64,000 nt of DNA from Paraphaeosphaeria minitans (GCA_015832175.1 WJXW01000020.1:124001-188000), one strand, 5' to 3'; counted from the stretch's first letter, positions 20,283 through 32,209 are shown. Made by a program: numbers and translations. The notes: generated from the letters alone by a model not told the origin.

Positions 20283-23200
20283 AACGCTTCAGGTTTACCA
20301 ATTAAACGTCGGGAAACGCAGCATGGTGCAACACAGCATCATGAATGACGAACAACTCCGAGACTTCAGTGTAATCGCCTTATCAGAACCGCACGGATGG
20401 AAAAACAACGAGGGATCTCTAGTCACCACCCCAAACTCACACGTGCACTGGACGAAGTACACACCTACAGCCGAAGCAGACGGTAGATGGCCCATACGGA
20501 GCATGATGTGGATCCGAAAAGACATCGAATCCGAGCAAATTCCGGTACCCTCTGCGGACCTCACGGCAGCTGTGCTACGATTGCACGATCGAGCGGTACT
20601 GGTGGTATCGGTATATGTCGAGGTGGTCAGGCCACAGGCACTAAGGGAGGCGGTAGACAACATCCGAAACGCGGTCTGCGAGACCCGAAATCGCATACGC
20701 ACAAGAACAGACATCATCCTAGCAGGAGACTTCAACCGACACGACCAACTCTGGGGTGGCGACGACATATCTGCGACAAGACAGGGAGAGGCTGATCCGA
20801 TCATCGCCCTGATGGAAGAATATGGTTTGCGCAGTATGCTCCCCCGCGGCACGAAAACGTGGAGCAACGGCAGGGAGGAGAGCACGATCGAGATGCTAGC
20901 GTCGGATGAATTAGCCACCACCGCTATTAAATGCAGGCTACATGACACGGAGCACGGCTCGGACCACAGAGCAATTGAGACGCGGTTCGACGTTGACACA
21001 CCTGAACGAAGTACAGAAGGAAGGCTGCTGCTGAAAAATGCGCCGTGGAAAGAAATTTGAGATAGAATCGCTGCCACACTCCAACCAATGCCGGTGGGTG
21101 GAGACACACAACAGCAAACAGACAGGCTATTGGGAGTAGTGGTGGAGGCGATCCACAAGCTGACCCCGAAGGCCAAACCGTCACCGTACGCTAAGAGATG
21201 GTGGACGGGGGATCTAACACAGCTCCGCAGGACGTATACATATTGGAGAAACAGAGCGAGAGCAGAGAGGCGAGTCGGTGTCGTTACGCCTGAGGTGGAA
21301 CGACACGCCAAACAAGCAGCAAAAGATTTCCATGATGCAGCGCGGCGGCAGAGGAAGGCACACTGGGACGACTTCCTGGCCGACGACGCAAACATCTGGA
21401 AAGCGGCGAAGTACCTAAACCCAGATGCTAACACCATGTTCGACAAAGTGCCTCAGTTAGTCAGAGTTGATCACACGACAACGGAAAGCAAGCCGGAGCA
21501 AGCAAAAGAGCTTTTGTCTGCCTTCTTTCCCCCACTGCCCGCGGTTATCGAGGAGGAAACCGGAGGACGCAGAGGAGAACGAATCACCTTCACGCCCCGA
21601 CTGTCTCTCGAGGAGATTGAGCGGTGTGTCTTTGCAGCTAAACCGTGGAAAGCACCAGGCGACGACGGACTCCCGGCCATAGTGTGGAAGCAACTTTGGC
21701 CAGTAGTGAAGAAGAGGGTGCTCACCCTCTTTCAGACCTCGCTTGATGAGGGAAAACTGCCCAGCCAGTGGAGAAACGCGAGAATCATACCCCTCAAGAA
21801 GCCAGGCAAGGAAGATTACACAACAGCAAAAGCGTGGAGGCCAATATCCCTGCTCTCAACACTGGGCAAGGTGCTGGAAGCGGTTGTGGCGGAGAGAATA
21901 TCATACCTAGCAGAACGACACGGTCTGCTCCCGACGAACCACTTTGGGGGCAGAAAGAAACGCTCAACAGAACAAGCGCTGGTGCTGCTCCAAGAGCATA
22001 TATACAACGCCTGGAGATCTAGAAAGGCGGTGAGCCTGATCAGCTTCGATGTTAAAGGTGCATACAACGGGGTATGCAAGGAAAGGCTGGTGAAAAGACT
22101 AGAAGCCAGGAGCGTCCCACCCACCCTGGTGCGGTGGATCGACGCCTTCTGCTCGGAGCGAACGGCCACGATCTCGGTAAATGGCTACACATCGGAACAG
22201 CAATCGCTGCCACAGGCGGGCCTCCCGCAAGGATCACCGCTCTCGCCGATCCTGTTTCTTTTCTTCAACGCAGACCTCCTGGTGCAACGGAAGATCGACG
22301 CCAATGGGGGCGCAATTGCGTTCATAGACGACTACAGTGCATGGACCGTGGGACCATCGGCAGACGCCAATTACGACAGTCTCCGAACCATCATCAAGGA
22401 AGCCGAGAGATGGGAGAGCCGGAGCGGGGCTACGTTCGAGGGAGAAAAGACCATGTTGATCCACTTCACCAGGAACAAAGCTCTGACATGCACAGCCCCG
22501 ATATCCATCAAGGGCCAAACAGTAACGCCGACCACTGAGGCCAAGCTCCTGGGGGTCGTCATGGATGCAGAACTCCGCTACAAACAACAAATGGCCAGAG
22601 CAGCCACAAGAGGCCTTCGGGCAGCCATGGCACTGAACCGGCTACGCATGGTCTCTCCATCGACAGCACGACAGCTCTTCAACGCAACGGTGGCGCCAGC
22701 AATGGACTATGCGTCAAATGTCTGGATGCACGCATGCGGGCGGCTACCTACGGCCGCCATCAACAGAGCGCAGAGAATTGGGGCGCAAGCCATCGTTGGC
22801 TGTTTCCGGACGGTAGCCACAGCGGTGGCGGAGGCGGAAGCGCACGTTCAACCGATCAACGAGCGACACACGCTGAGGGCAATCAAGTTCTGGTTCGACA
22901 TCCACACCCTACCAGACTCGAACCCGCTCGCAACGATCAAGACGAAGACGTTCCGTCGCTTCAACTCACCTTTGCAAAAGACAGCACAACGGCTCCAGGA
23001 GACGGGCGCGGAAAGGATCGAAACCATCATACCATATGTAGTAAGCCCATGGAACTCGCGCATAACCACAGTCATCAAAGCGGACAGCACAGAAGCAGCA
23101 GAAGCCGCAGATCGCGATCAAGGCATTCGGATTGCCACCAGCACTTCGGTGAGAAACGGCCTGGTCGGCTGTGGAGGAGCAATAGAAGACACAAGCGAGG

Positions 23201-24043
23201 CCTCCGGAGAGGACAGGGAACCTGCTACCTTCTCCAAGACCCTCGGACCGAGAACAGAACAGAACCCATACACCGCGGAATTGGCAGCAATATTAGAAGG
23301 GCTAAAACGCCTGCCGCCGGAGCTAGCGGTACGGAAGATCACCATATTAGCTAAAAATCAAGCCGCGCTGCTAGCGATTGGCCATCCACGAAGACAATCA
23401 GGACAAGACACGATTGGACAGATCTACGATACCGTGCGCATGCTAGCGGTAAGACAGAACCGAGTGGAGATGGTATGGGTCCTAGCCGGGCGTGACCTCG
23501 ACCTGGCCAGAAAGGCCAAAGCAGAAGCGAAGAAAGCTACGAAGGATGGTAGTGCATTCGATACACGTCCAAAAGCCAAATCGACAGCGGTAAATGCCGA
23601 AATACAAACAAAACAAATACAGATCGCTACCAAACGGGGTCGGAGAGTACTCGAGAAAGTTAGACGCAGCGCTGCCTGGAAGGCACACTCAAGGGCTGTA
23701 CGATATGTTGGACCGGCGAGGAGCCAGGGTGCTAGCGCAGCTACGGACAGGGATGGCGCGGCTGAACGGATATCTGCATCAGATCGGGGCAGCAGAATCA
23801 GACCTATGTGACTGTGGCGCGGCGAGGGAGACAGTCAAGCACTTCCTCTTCCGCTGTTCGAGATGGAACGCACAACGTTCACAGATGCTACAGCGGGCAG
23901 GCGAAAGGTGGGGGAACCTCTCGTTCTCACTGGGGGGTAAAGCAATGTCGGATGGAGTAAAATGGGCGCCGGACATGGAGGCCGTCCGAGCGACTATTCA
24001 GTTCGCTATCAGCACAGGGAGATTGGAGATGGATACGACCTAA
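20275..24043 (+). pseudogene. LINE B ORF2: endonuclease, reverse transcriptase, RNase H-like; stop and frameshift
   Basis: The ATG at 20275 overlaps the ORF1 stop. Endonuclease motifs: YQLNVGK, SEPHGW, ILAGDFNRHD, GSDHRAIE. TGA at 21058-21060 interrupts the frame, which then continues to 23811. Reverse transcriptase: AWRPISLLSTLGK, LISFDVKGAYNGV, GLPQGSPLSPIL and an active site AFIDDYSAW (FIDD rather than the usual YADD). The RNase H-like region keeps GCGG and NPYTAELAAI but reads TILAKNQAALLAI where an aspartate is usual. The C-terminal zinc segment (CDCGAARETVKHFLFRC, ending LEMDTT) is in another frame from about 23600 to 24043. No longer translatable as one protein. Confidence 0.88.
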
Positions 24044-24240
24044 GAAAACGGCAAGAACGAAAAGACAGAGCCTGTGTGGCAGCAAGTTCTGCTTCAATCG
24101 CCGGGTTAAGGACAGTGAACACTTAGAGAAAAGGCTCTAAGATGACTTGCGACAAAAAACTAACACACACGGGAGTAGGATATCAGACGCAAGGGATAGC
24201 AGCGCAGGAATAGGGTAATAGTAAGGGCTTGTAGGAGTTC

Positions 24241-25227
24241 ATGGGATATCAGAAGGCTGGGAATCATGTGATAACTGTACTAGTGCCCTTTAGGCTTAAT
24301 GCCGGGCGGAATGAATCTCTCTCTCTCTCCCCCGATGTTGCATCCTCGCAGGTACCGTCGATGAGTAACTCAGCAGCTTCCTCTCTATCGGTAGACATTC
24401 CTACGACGAACACCACGAGTGCGCACTACGTTACGCCACCATCGAGTTTCATCGGGCCTCCAACACCACCCGCCACTGAAGAGAGGTTCCCTCAGGTCAA
24501 ACGTATTCTCGCACACTTCAAAGACATCCAAAGCGGACGTCCGAGACTCTGCAGAAAACAGAGGTGGATACAATTCTGGTTTGCGGACGGCAAGTTTGAT
24601 AAGATAGTACGGCGCCTTAAGGGAGATACAGACTTGAATGGATATGTGAAGGACAAAGTCCGGTAGGTGTTTAGTTGTATCGTTAGAGAACACGCGCTTA
24701 CAGTCGCATAGGTATAACTATGATTACCAGACAAGGCAGTTTGCTATTCGGATGCTCAGTGACATCCACGAGGCATTTCGCGAGGCATTGCACCAGGAAA
24801 TCTGGAAGTAGATCAAAGAACTAGCCACAAGAGATGATAATGTAGGGACATTTGCCAGAGGGATGGCGGATACGGAGGGAGCGCCCTCGTACAGGTTTCC
24901 TCCTGCTCCAGCCCCAGGTGCTGATCACCATGAAGCAGCTCTGTGATTTCTTGTCAAAAGCAGAGAAGAAGTCTTAAGGATTGGAAGAAGGGGGGATTGC
25001 GGACGAAAAGGACCTCCGCGGGGAAAAGAAAACTGCCCCTTGCAGAGACACCAGAACGACCCGTCACAGCAGAAGACGAGGAGGAATGGGGGCTTGAGGA
25101 GGCAAGAGCAGCCAAACGCGCGAATCGGGGAGATTGTGCTTTCTCTGGTACGCGCAGACTCACCGCTGGGCTCACATGGCGCAGATCCGCACGCCTAGGT
25201 GACGCATCGCAGCCCCATAGTGTGTGA
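24241..25227 (+). pseudogene. Remnant of a multicopy fungal gene of unknown function
   Basis: Exon 24241-24665 encodes a Ser/Thr-rich start, then PPSSFIGPPTPPATEERFPQ and VKRILAHFKDIQSGR and ends at DLNGYVKDKVR. An intron of about 48 bp (GTAGGT...CATAG) leads to YNYDYQTRQFAIRMLSDIHE, which runs into TAG at 24809-24811; the same frame then continues (IKELATRDD). From recall, this is the N-terminal part of a multicopy fungal protein whose middle carries a nuclease-like domain. That middle appears deleted, and 25040-25110 resembles the family's acidic C-terminus (PVTAEDEEEWGLEEARAAKR). CAG to TAG would be a CpA transition. Function unknown. Confidence 0.5.
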
Positions 25228-25421
25228 AGGAGTGTGCCACTGGATTATGGGAACCTCGTTCTAGTGTGGAAGCGTTGATTGGTGACCTCTTGCTGTCAAT
25301 ACACATCCGTTTGCACAACCCAACGCATTAGGGAACTCCACTTGTATCCGGTCCGCCAACACATGATATAACCTGTTGTCTTTGCACATCTTCCAAGACA
25401 TTCTGCAGCACTACATTCAAC

Positions 25422-26174
25422 ATGGTCCCGTATCTCTCACCAATTCTGCAATGGGGAAGGGACAATCGACTGTCCGGAATCTCTGCCCGTGTTCTGGAAA
25501 ATACCCTCCGTCTCGCCAAGGGCCGGCTCCAGATTATCATCGTCCTTTTCGAGCCGATTGCGGATAGCGGTTCGTACGATACGATGATACAGCGATGCGC
25601 TACACTCCGAGAGATCGATTCACTCATCGCCATGGTGTCAAATGGGAAATATTCACTAGACGATGTCACAGTTTTAGATGTCCGAGTTCTGCTCAGCAAG
25701 GCGAGAATGGAACGATGGAACATTGGGGTGGATGTTGTGGAAGCAGCGTATGAAGTGTTTCAAAAGGTGGTTGAGCAGAAATCGCCTGATGTGATACTGA
25801 CATTGCAATGCCAGACGAGGACGGCCAAGAATAGACTTGTGAGAGAACTGTGTGGGCATTTACAGGAGGATCCCACTATGGGTAGGCTCCGGATTCGAGG
25901 TCATGACACGGTAATCATATATGGATTCCATCCGAGCCTCTATTTGCACTACGCAGAGGACAGCGAAGAACAAGTTCGACTGCGCCGAACCCTTACAACT
26001 CGCTTCCAAAAATGTTTCGATTGCCTTGACGCAAATCCAGTTCGTCGACGGAATATTGCGCGACAGTTGGATCAGACGTATCGCAATCAAGAGTCTTCGC
26101 GCCGTTTGAGTCGGCCGCACACTGATAAGGTGAGCTTTGCAACAAGATGCGGCACGTTTTGCGACCTTTGTTGA
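25422..26174 (+). CDS. Uncharacterised fungal protein
   Basis: A 250-codon intronless frame that looks coding throughout. Segments include ISARVLENTLRLAKGRLQ, FEPIADSGSYDTMIQRC, VLDVRVLLSKARMERW, DVILTLQCQTRTAKNRLV and VIIYGFHPSLYLHYAED. The GFHPS segment recalls the active-site loop of uracil-DNA-glycosylase-like folds, but that is only a suggestion. The C-terminal ~15 residues after DKV may be intron read-through, because a GTGAGC donor occurs there. No neighbour informs its role. Confidence 0.5.
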   Translation: MVPYLSPILQWGRDNRLSGISARVLENTLRLAKGRLQIIIVLFEPIADSGSYDTMIQRCATLREIDSLIAMVSNGKYSLDDVTVLDVRVLLSKARMERWNIGVDVVEAAYEVFQKVVEQKSPDVILTLQCQTRTAKNRLVRELCGHLQEDPTMGRLRIRGHDTVIIYGFHPSLYLHYAEDSEEQVRLRRTLTTRFQKCFDCLDANPVRRRNIARQLDQTYRNQESSRRLSRPHTDKVSFATRCGTFCDLC

Positions 26175-27228
26175 CGGGAGTCAGCCATCACTTGCTTCTC
26201 GATCTTGCGATATATCAACCGTGACAAGGGGGTTCCAAAACATGCGGATCTAGCTTGTTCACATCACAGCCTCAACATCGTCACACGTCGATTCCATTGG
26301 TGTTATGTCTTCAATATCTTTGCCAAATGGAAACAGGCACTTCATCGCACAAGTATACCTCATGTCGCATTCCCGGTGACTCACGGATCCCCTCCCTCCC
26401 GGAGCTTGCAGATGTACCCAACGAGTTGGTGACGCTTACTGTGACGAATTGATAAGGGTGAGATGATGCAAGACGATGGCATGTGAAACTTCTTATAGAT
26501 GATGACTTGGATGATAAGAGACCCATGGGGGTCAACATACGCCGACATTTACTAGAATACCGTGAAAGGGAACTGATCAACTGGTGTCTTACCTGGATTG
26601 TCGCCGTCCGACGTTAGACTATCATAAGACCCTACTCCTACGTATAACTACACCGGTGATTGATAAGCTATAGGCTAGGTTCATCCAGTGGGAGACCCGT
26701 TCTACCTCTGAATATTCTCAGCTTGATAATCAGATGACTGCAAAAAGCTGGGTAACTATGATGCATGCGAACGCAAACGACGTTCTGCTTGACCTTCGCA
26801 ATGGCTACCCTATGGTTGGTCGTCCGGGTTGGTCGTCCGGGTTAGCATGGCACAATCGTATCAACAAGGCAGTAGCTCTGGATCCGGTGGTGGAGTTGCC
26901 AATCATAGCGAAACTAGCGAAACAACGAACAGTAACGCGAACAGAAACCGACAGTCGACCAACACAATTAAGCCGCCATGTACAGAGGGATGATGCGAAT
27001 CCGGAAGCGGACAGGCAATGGGAAGAAGCTGCTGCTGTCCCTCAAGCTCGGCGTGAGTGAGCTTGGTCGCTAGCCCATCATGACCAGGCAACATGGGTTT
27101 ATGTTCATCTGTACTGGTCAGCAAGCATGTGACCTTATCAGAGAATTTTAGTATCAGGCAATAAGTCATGCCAATGGTGATCTACAGATCCCCATTCAAT
27201 CACTTATGACCTCTTCGTCCGGCGAGGA
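26175..27228. other. About 1 kb without a supported gene
   Basis: Short frames only. Includes a local duplication GGTTGGTCGTCCGGGTT near 26815-26845. The right edge abuts the second copy of the 1.1-kb retroposon. Confidence 0.35.
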
Positions 27229-28343
27229 TTGATTGATTGATTGATTGATTGAATCCTACTCGGTTTCAGCCGCGGTTTCGTGCAGCTATGCCCGGATGCA
27301 GAGGTTTGGCAAACAGCCGACGCGCTGCCGAAAGAAATCGACATGCCCCACTTCACCGTACTGAAAGTACAGCCAGCTGTTCCCTCGCCTCCGCTTGTGG
27401 TCTGGCTTCTATCTACGACTACGTACATGCCGTCATGAGAAGTGATGTATCTGTGTCTGTGTGTTTGACTTCAAATGTATTGTCTCTGTTTTCGTGCGGT
27501 AAAAAAACTCTTTTTCGTTGCCGTTGTATTGAGGCGTCGTAGAGGCGTCGGCCTCGTTTGTCGTATCTGCGTACCTACAGTCTCCCCCCAGTGTTCGGCT
27601 TCATGTTGCTGTACCTGCCCTTGACCCTCAGGGCTTGCATTTGTTCTGTGTTCTTGTTTCTCCCATCTTCTTGCTGCCTCTCACTAGGTTCCTATGTGGC
27701 CGTGTGTTGTGTTGTGACCTGCCATTGGCGGCAGCGCCAACGCACCAGCTGCGATGCAGCTTCCCGAGAGCGAGGCTCCGCTCCTTCGTGCTCTTGGGTC
27801 TAGTAGCCATGCAACGCTATCGCGACTCGCCTCAGACCTTGTCGGGTATGTCGGAAGGGGCACCACTCCTTCGACATGGGGGCGACAGTGGACGAGGCTG
27901 TCTGTGACTGTGTATTGTGTGGCATCTATAGTAGCATGCCGGGTGTCTGTGAGGCGATTTGCGTGAGCGTTGATGTCGTTCAATCCGGAGGGCCGTCGAT
28001 GCGGGACGTCGCAAACGATGTCGAGTGGCGGGCTGATCAGGAAGCCCACCAGAAATTGTGTGTGTTGTGGCTGTACGAGGTTTGGGCTCCGTCGTCGCTT
28101 TCGTGATGCGGCATCGTGGCTAGATGGTTATTGCTGCCGTCAATGGGTGTGTCATGTTGCGTAGCCTGCTCGCAAATTTTGCTTTCGTGACTGCCGCGGC
28201 CGCAACCATGTTTCTACAGGTACCATAACGCAGAGGGATGCGCTTTGGCCTATAGAGACGATTGCGGCCGCTAGCAGAGATGTTTCGATGCTGTTGTGAT
28301 GGATAATCCAGGAATTGAATTCTCGCTGTTTGTCGTGTTTTTT
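27229..28343 (-). mobile_element. 1.1-kb SINE-like retroposon, copy 2
   Basis: Matches 191-1305 over its whole length at a constant offset of 27,038, including the (TCAA)n tail. The run of T at its right end is longer (nine versus six). No flanking duplication is seen: left flank CTCTTCGTCCGGCGAGG, right flank GTGTTTTTCTTATTGCTCC. One flank may therefore have been lost or rearranged. It sits just upstream of a dynamin gene lacking its GTPase domain. Confidence 0.75.
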
Positions 28344-28629
28344 TTTGTGTTTTTCTTATTGCTCCTAAAACAGGTGTACAAAAATATTCGTGAGGAATCG
28401 ATTACTAAGTGCTGACAGAAAATCCGCGCGAAGTGGGGCGGGACGGTATTTTGAGAACGACAATAACCGGATGTTGAGCGGCCAAATAACCAGCGCATGG
28501 TGCACCGTGGCACTGTGATATGTCTGTTCAAGGTGAAGCTGGCCCTGCGCCACAACCTCGTGCAAGGTTGCAGCCGCTTTCATCATGGTAACTAAAGTAA
28601 CGCCGGGTCTCCGTTTCCCTCCCCTGTAG
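28344..28629. other. Spacer between retroposon copy 2 and the dynamin remnant
   Basis: No dynamin coding sequence recognised in any frame; its right end is the last bases of an intron (CCCCTGTAG). Confidence 0.4.
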
Positions 28630-29834
28630 GTCCGATCCGAGCTCTCACAGAAGCTAAAAACGGCTGTGAAGGACCTGGGCCAATTGGGTCCGAAACGCCA
28701 GACGCGTGAGGAACAGTTCCAGTACCTGGTCGATGTCGCTATTCGATTCCAGGACCTTGTCTCGGGCGCGCTACAGGCCGGATATGGTCGGGCAGAGATG
28801 TTCGGAGTGAACCCTGCTCTTCGGCTCGCTACTCAGGCGATCAATCGAGGGGAGGCCTTCGCTAAAGATGTAGCTAGCCATGGCCATGTGTATCAATTCC
28901 AGCCCGAGAGTACATCGATTCAGAGTGGGCTTGCGAAGCTTACAATGAACGGTTCAGCTGACGTGGGGGTAAGGTCGGTTAGGGATCATCCGGACATTGA
29001 AGATCTCACTCACGAGAATACCTCAGTCCCAGCCCCTTCTAACGACGATATCATTGATTGGATTAATGAGATATACCATGACTCCAGAGGCTTCGAACTT
29101 GGCACATTTGACGCCACCATCCTAGCCGTAACATTGAAGGCGCAAGCAGCAAATTGGAGCGACATCGCACATGGATATATCAGCGATATGATTGCCTTGG
29201 TGCATAGTTTCATTATTGAAGTGCAGCAACAAATTGCCCCCAGCCGTCGAGTCTCGGACGGGATCAAGAGTCTGCTGTTGGATGACTTATACAGGATGTA
29301 TCGAGGTGCGATCGACCATACGCAGTTCCTCCTTGACATTGAGCTGGACGGAACGCCTGCTACGTACAATTCTAACTTTAACGAGAACCTCCAGAAAAGG
29401 TACGTGAATCACAAGTAGACTGTACGGTACTGATAGGAAGAATAGTCGCAATGAACGGCTTCGCGCGGATCTAGTTCCAAAACGCATCACGGACTGCAAG
29501 CATGGTACGGTGGTGCGTCTGGATGACATTGTTCAGAGCCATTCTCGGAGCAACGCAAGGCACACCACGCTCGAAATTCATGACATACTGTGTTCTTACT
29601 ACGAGGTCGCCAGAAACGCGGTTCGTTGATGCGGTACGTATGCAGGTTGCCGACTGCAAGCTTGTGATGGGTAAGGAGACGCCCTTGACGTTGCTTTCCG
29701 CGAAGCTCGTTGCCAGGCTTGATCACGAAGCGTTGGAAGACATTGCTGGCGAGGAAATGCAGACGAAGCATGAACGCTCGAGACTTGAGAAAGAAATTGG
29801 CCTGCTAAGAGAGGGGAAGAAGATCATTGGTTGA
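28630..29834 (+). pseudogene. Dynamin-family GTPase, stalk and GED only, frameshifted
   Basis: Coding similarity starts right after a CTGTAG acceptor at 28629: RSELSQKLKTAVKDLGQLGP, then ALRLATQAINRGEAFAKDVA, IYHDSRGFELGTFDATILA and GYISDMIALVHSFI. These are stalk segments of fungal dynamin-like proteins. A proposed intron at about 29400-29438 leads to the GED-side exon (LEIHDILCSYYEVARN). One extra base in GCGGTTCG near 29623-29628 shifts the frame before FVDAVRMQVADCKLV and ARLDHEALEDIAGEEM, which end at TGA 29834. The G domain that should precede the stalk is absent; an identifiable repeat lies there instead. A decayed gene. Confidence 0.8.
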
Positions 29835-29927
29835 GCTTACACGAGTCGTGTTCTCGGAGGAGTACGAGGGTAGCCTGTAGTAGTCGAGCGTCAGATCCAG
29901 CAGGAAGTAGCTTCCGTACTCGGCGGT

Positions 29928-31598
29928 ATGAGGAGAGCGCGGAAGGACACGTTGCGAAAGCGGATCCATAGAGTCTTTGAGAGGGAGTTTGACGTCCTTT
30001 CCGAGTCTGGAGAGCCACTGGCCGCTTCCACGATACGCAAAGAGGCGTTCGTCGCACGCTGCTACCAGCACGTCTTTCTCCACACCCTCCGTACGGCATG
30101 GCCCAAAGGATCCATCCACATGACGCAACTCAGTAGGCTAGCGAGGCGGGTGTTCAACGGTCTGCTCGTCGACGACCAAAACCACGATCCGTGCAATCTG
30201 AGTGAAGATGAAGATGACATCGCAACTAGAACACCAGCTAGTATGTTGCCAAGCTACCTTGACTCCGAGGTCGTCGACATGTCCAAGAGACACGGCATGA
30301 CACTATTCAAGAGCAAAGCAGCTGCCGGTTGTCTGTATGGTGATCAGGTGCTCGAAGGACAATTCCCCGAGCCTCCGATATCGCAATCGTTCATGGCAAA
30401 GCACATCGTCTGCATTTTTCTATTCGGTGGCGCAAAAGAGTTCGGAGCATGCCCTTCGTCTTCCATCTCTTCAACGATGTCGTCGAGTTCAATGGAAGCC
30501 TTGCTGGTTGGCCTACCCTTCCGCGATAGAGACTCGATTAGCTTCTGCACAGATGATCATGCCTCCGTCTCGGAACAGTCTTCATGCGTGGTCAGCAAAT
30601 CGGAGCTAGACATACGCAGCGTTTGTTGGCGCCTGCCTCACGTGCGGGACCATCCTCATGGTCAGACATCGATGGCAAGCTCGAAGGCTGCCTCAGTGCT
30701 TGGGCCGGACACATCGCCCGTGAACATGACACCTTCATTCTCTCTAAGGAAGAGACCTCCGCCCAATTTTCCCAGGGATTCCACTCGTCCTCATGCGTCC
30801 GCGAAGCGACCTCGAAGCCTTAATACGTCGTTCCATCAAACGTCACCGAGCGTCCGGCTCCGGTCGCCAGATCGGACGCCCCAAGTGCGGCCAAGAGGCT
30901 CCTCCATAGCATCGCCAATTCGGAGCATGCATGGGGCATCCAGTGAAGCTGATCAATGGTATGGTACCCCTAAGGTAGGAAGTCCTGCGGCGGAACAGTA
31001 TTTCCCCAGAACGCCAGTCATGAGCCACTCCAGCGCATACAGTCCCGATAGATCGTCAGTCTTCAACGTGATGGATTTGGGACCTACACGTAGTTCTGAC
31101 GCCGTGGAAGCCTATGCAGACCTGCTGGACCACCGCAATCCATTCTCGAGCGATGGATCCGCAACCGTACTTGGTCACGTAAGCGAGTACAACCAGTACG
31201 CACTACAGTCCCACACCGGACGGCCCGTTTCGGACCAGGGAGGTCAGCGGGCTGGCGATTCGTTGCCTCTTGAAGACACCATGCCACGAGCAAATGAAGG
31301 AACTACGGCCGTTAGGCGACCAGAGGCGGAAAGGTCCGTGGAACCACGCACCGTCTCATATGTTTTGCATCACAAGCAAAATGTGTTTTACATGGCTATG
31401 GCCGATGCAAACGCGACCGAACAATTCGTGCGACGCCAGAAACTACTCGATGCGCAATCGAGATTCTGCTATGAAGTTGGTGGGACCATTAAATACGCCA
31501 CTGGGGATCAGCTACACCACGCTATGAAGAAATACGGGCTGTGTGTCGTTCGTGTGATATCAAACCGGCTTGGGAACACAGATAACACAGACCTTTGA
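29928..31598 (+). CDS. Large uncharacterised protein, possibly missing its N-terminus
   Basis: A 556-codon frame from ATG 29928; coding-looking sequence extends about 15 codons upstream (VERQIQQEVASVLGG), so the start may be lost or further back. The N-terminal ~110 residues are basic and helical (RKDTLRKRIHRVFEREFDVL, IHMTQLSRLARRVFNGLL), followed by an acidic patch. The middle (about 250-420) is Ser/Pro/Arg-rich and likely disordered. The last ~80 residues look folded (HHKQNVFYMAMADANATEQF, MKKYGLCVVRVIS). The architecture vaguely recalls the C-terminal part of DUF3723 proteins, but I would not assign it. It lies directly behind the dynamin remnant. Confidence 0.45.
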   Translation: MRRARKDTLRKRIHRVFEREFDVLSESGEPLAASTIRKEAFVARCYQHVFLHTLRTAWPKGSIHMTQLSRLARRVFNGLLVDDQNHDPCNLSEDEDDIATRTPASMLPSYLDSEVVDMSKRHGMTLFKSKAAAGCLYGDQVLEGQFPEPPISQSFMAKHIVCIFLFGGAKEFGACPSSSISSTMSSSSMEALLVGLPFRDRDSISFCTDDHASVSEQSSCVVSKSELDIRSVCWRLPHVRDHPHGQTSMASSKAASVLGPDTSPVNMTPSFSLRKRPPPNFPRDSTRPHASAKRPRSLNTSFHQTSPSVRLRSPDRTPQVRPRGSSIASPIRSMHGASSEADQWYGTPKVGSPAAEQYFPRTPVMSHSSAYSPDRSSVFNVMDLGPTRSSDAVEAYADLLDHRNPFSSDGSATVLGHVSEYNQYALQSHTGRPVSDQGGQRAGDSLPLEDTMPRANEGTTAVRRPEAERSVEPRTVSYVLHHKQNVFYMAMADANATEQFVRRQKLLDAQSRFCYEVGGTIKYATGDQLHHAMKKYGLCVVRVISNRLGNTDNTDL

Positions 31599-32209
31599 AG
31601 CCCGCCGGCTCGACCATGTGGACGTCCTAGCGTACCTTCGCTTCCTCACGCCTTTTCAGCTTCGGCGGCGGCAACCTCGATCGTATCTTGCGTGTGCGGG
31701 GGGCGAAAAGGGTGCAGTCCTCTCGTACGAGGCGTAGCGGGAGGGTTTAGTTGAGGCAGCAAGCTCGTCTGCGTTTCGGGTCGGCGGCCTTGAGCTGCGC
31801 AGGCGTGCTGGGGTAGGAGGGGCAAGCACGGCGGTTTGGAGGCGCGCTGGGATGCAGTTGAGAGTAGTAGAGGAACCGCTCATTTCTTTTGTGGGGATCG
31901 ATGACGAGAGGCACTCATTTCGCGGATTAGGTGGCCTTGAAGGTAGTTCGGTCTTTGTTGTGCGTCGTTCAACTGCCCTACCCAGTTCCAGCCGCGCGGC
32001 GGACAGCCGATCCGTCGCGAAAACGTTGTTCCGCGCCGCCCATCCCTCCCCAGCAAACAAGGGCAAGCTACCCCAAGAGGCCTTTCGTTTCCCCTCCACC
32101 ATCGTTTTGATTATCGTTTGGCCGTGCATCTGAACAACGGCTTTGCTAACTGCATGCTGTGTTTCTAGGCTCGTGGGCACTCGCCCCGCGTTCCGCGACC
32201 GTAATACTT
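31599..32209. other. No gene supported
   Basis: Long antisense frames exist but read as low-complexity Arg/Pro/Ser sequence without a family. Probably flanking or internal sequence of the LINE C relic to its right. Confidence 0.35.

Larger units (their letters stand above)
18964..24043 (+). mobile_element. LINE B: Tad1/I-like non-LTR retrotransposon, long but inactivated
   Basis: Two-ORF LINE with overlapping ORFs (ATGAATAG at 20275-20282), CCHC zinc knuckles in ORF1, and APE-type endonuclease, reverse transcriptase and an RNase H-like region in ORF2. It is disabled by a frameshift in ORF1 (about 19255-19290), a TGA in ORF2 (21058-21060) and a frameshift near 23600-23700. The 3' UTR probably continues to about 24230. 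Confidence 0.9.

Noticed and set aside
20295..21446. 383-codon minus-strand frame
   Set aside because: Antisense of LINE B ORF2, where endonuclease motifs are clear.
29928..31598. Assignment to DUF3723
   Set aside because: Only a vague resemblance in layout; no diagnostic motif seen, so left uncharacterised.
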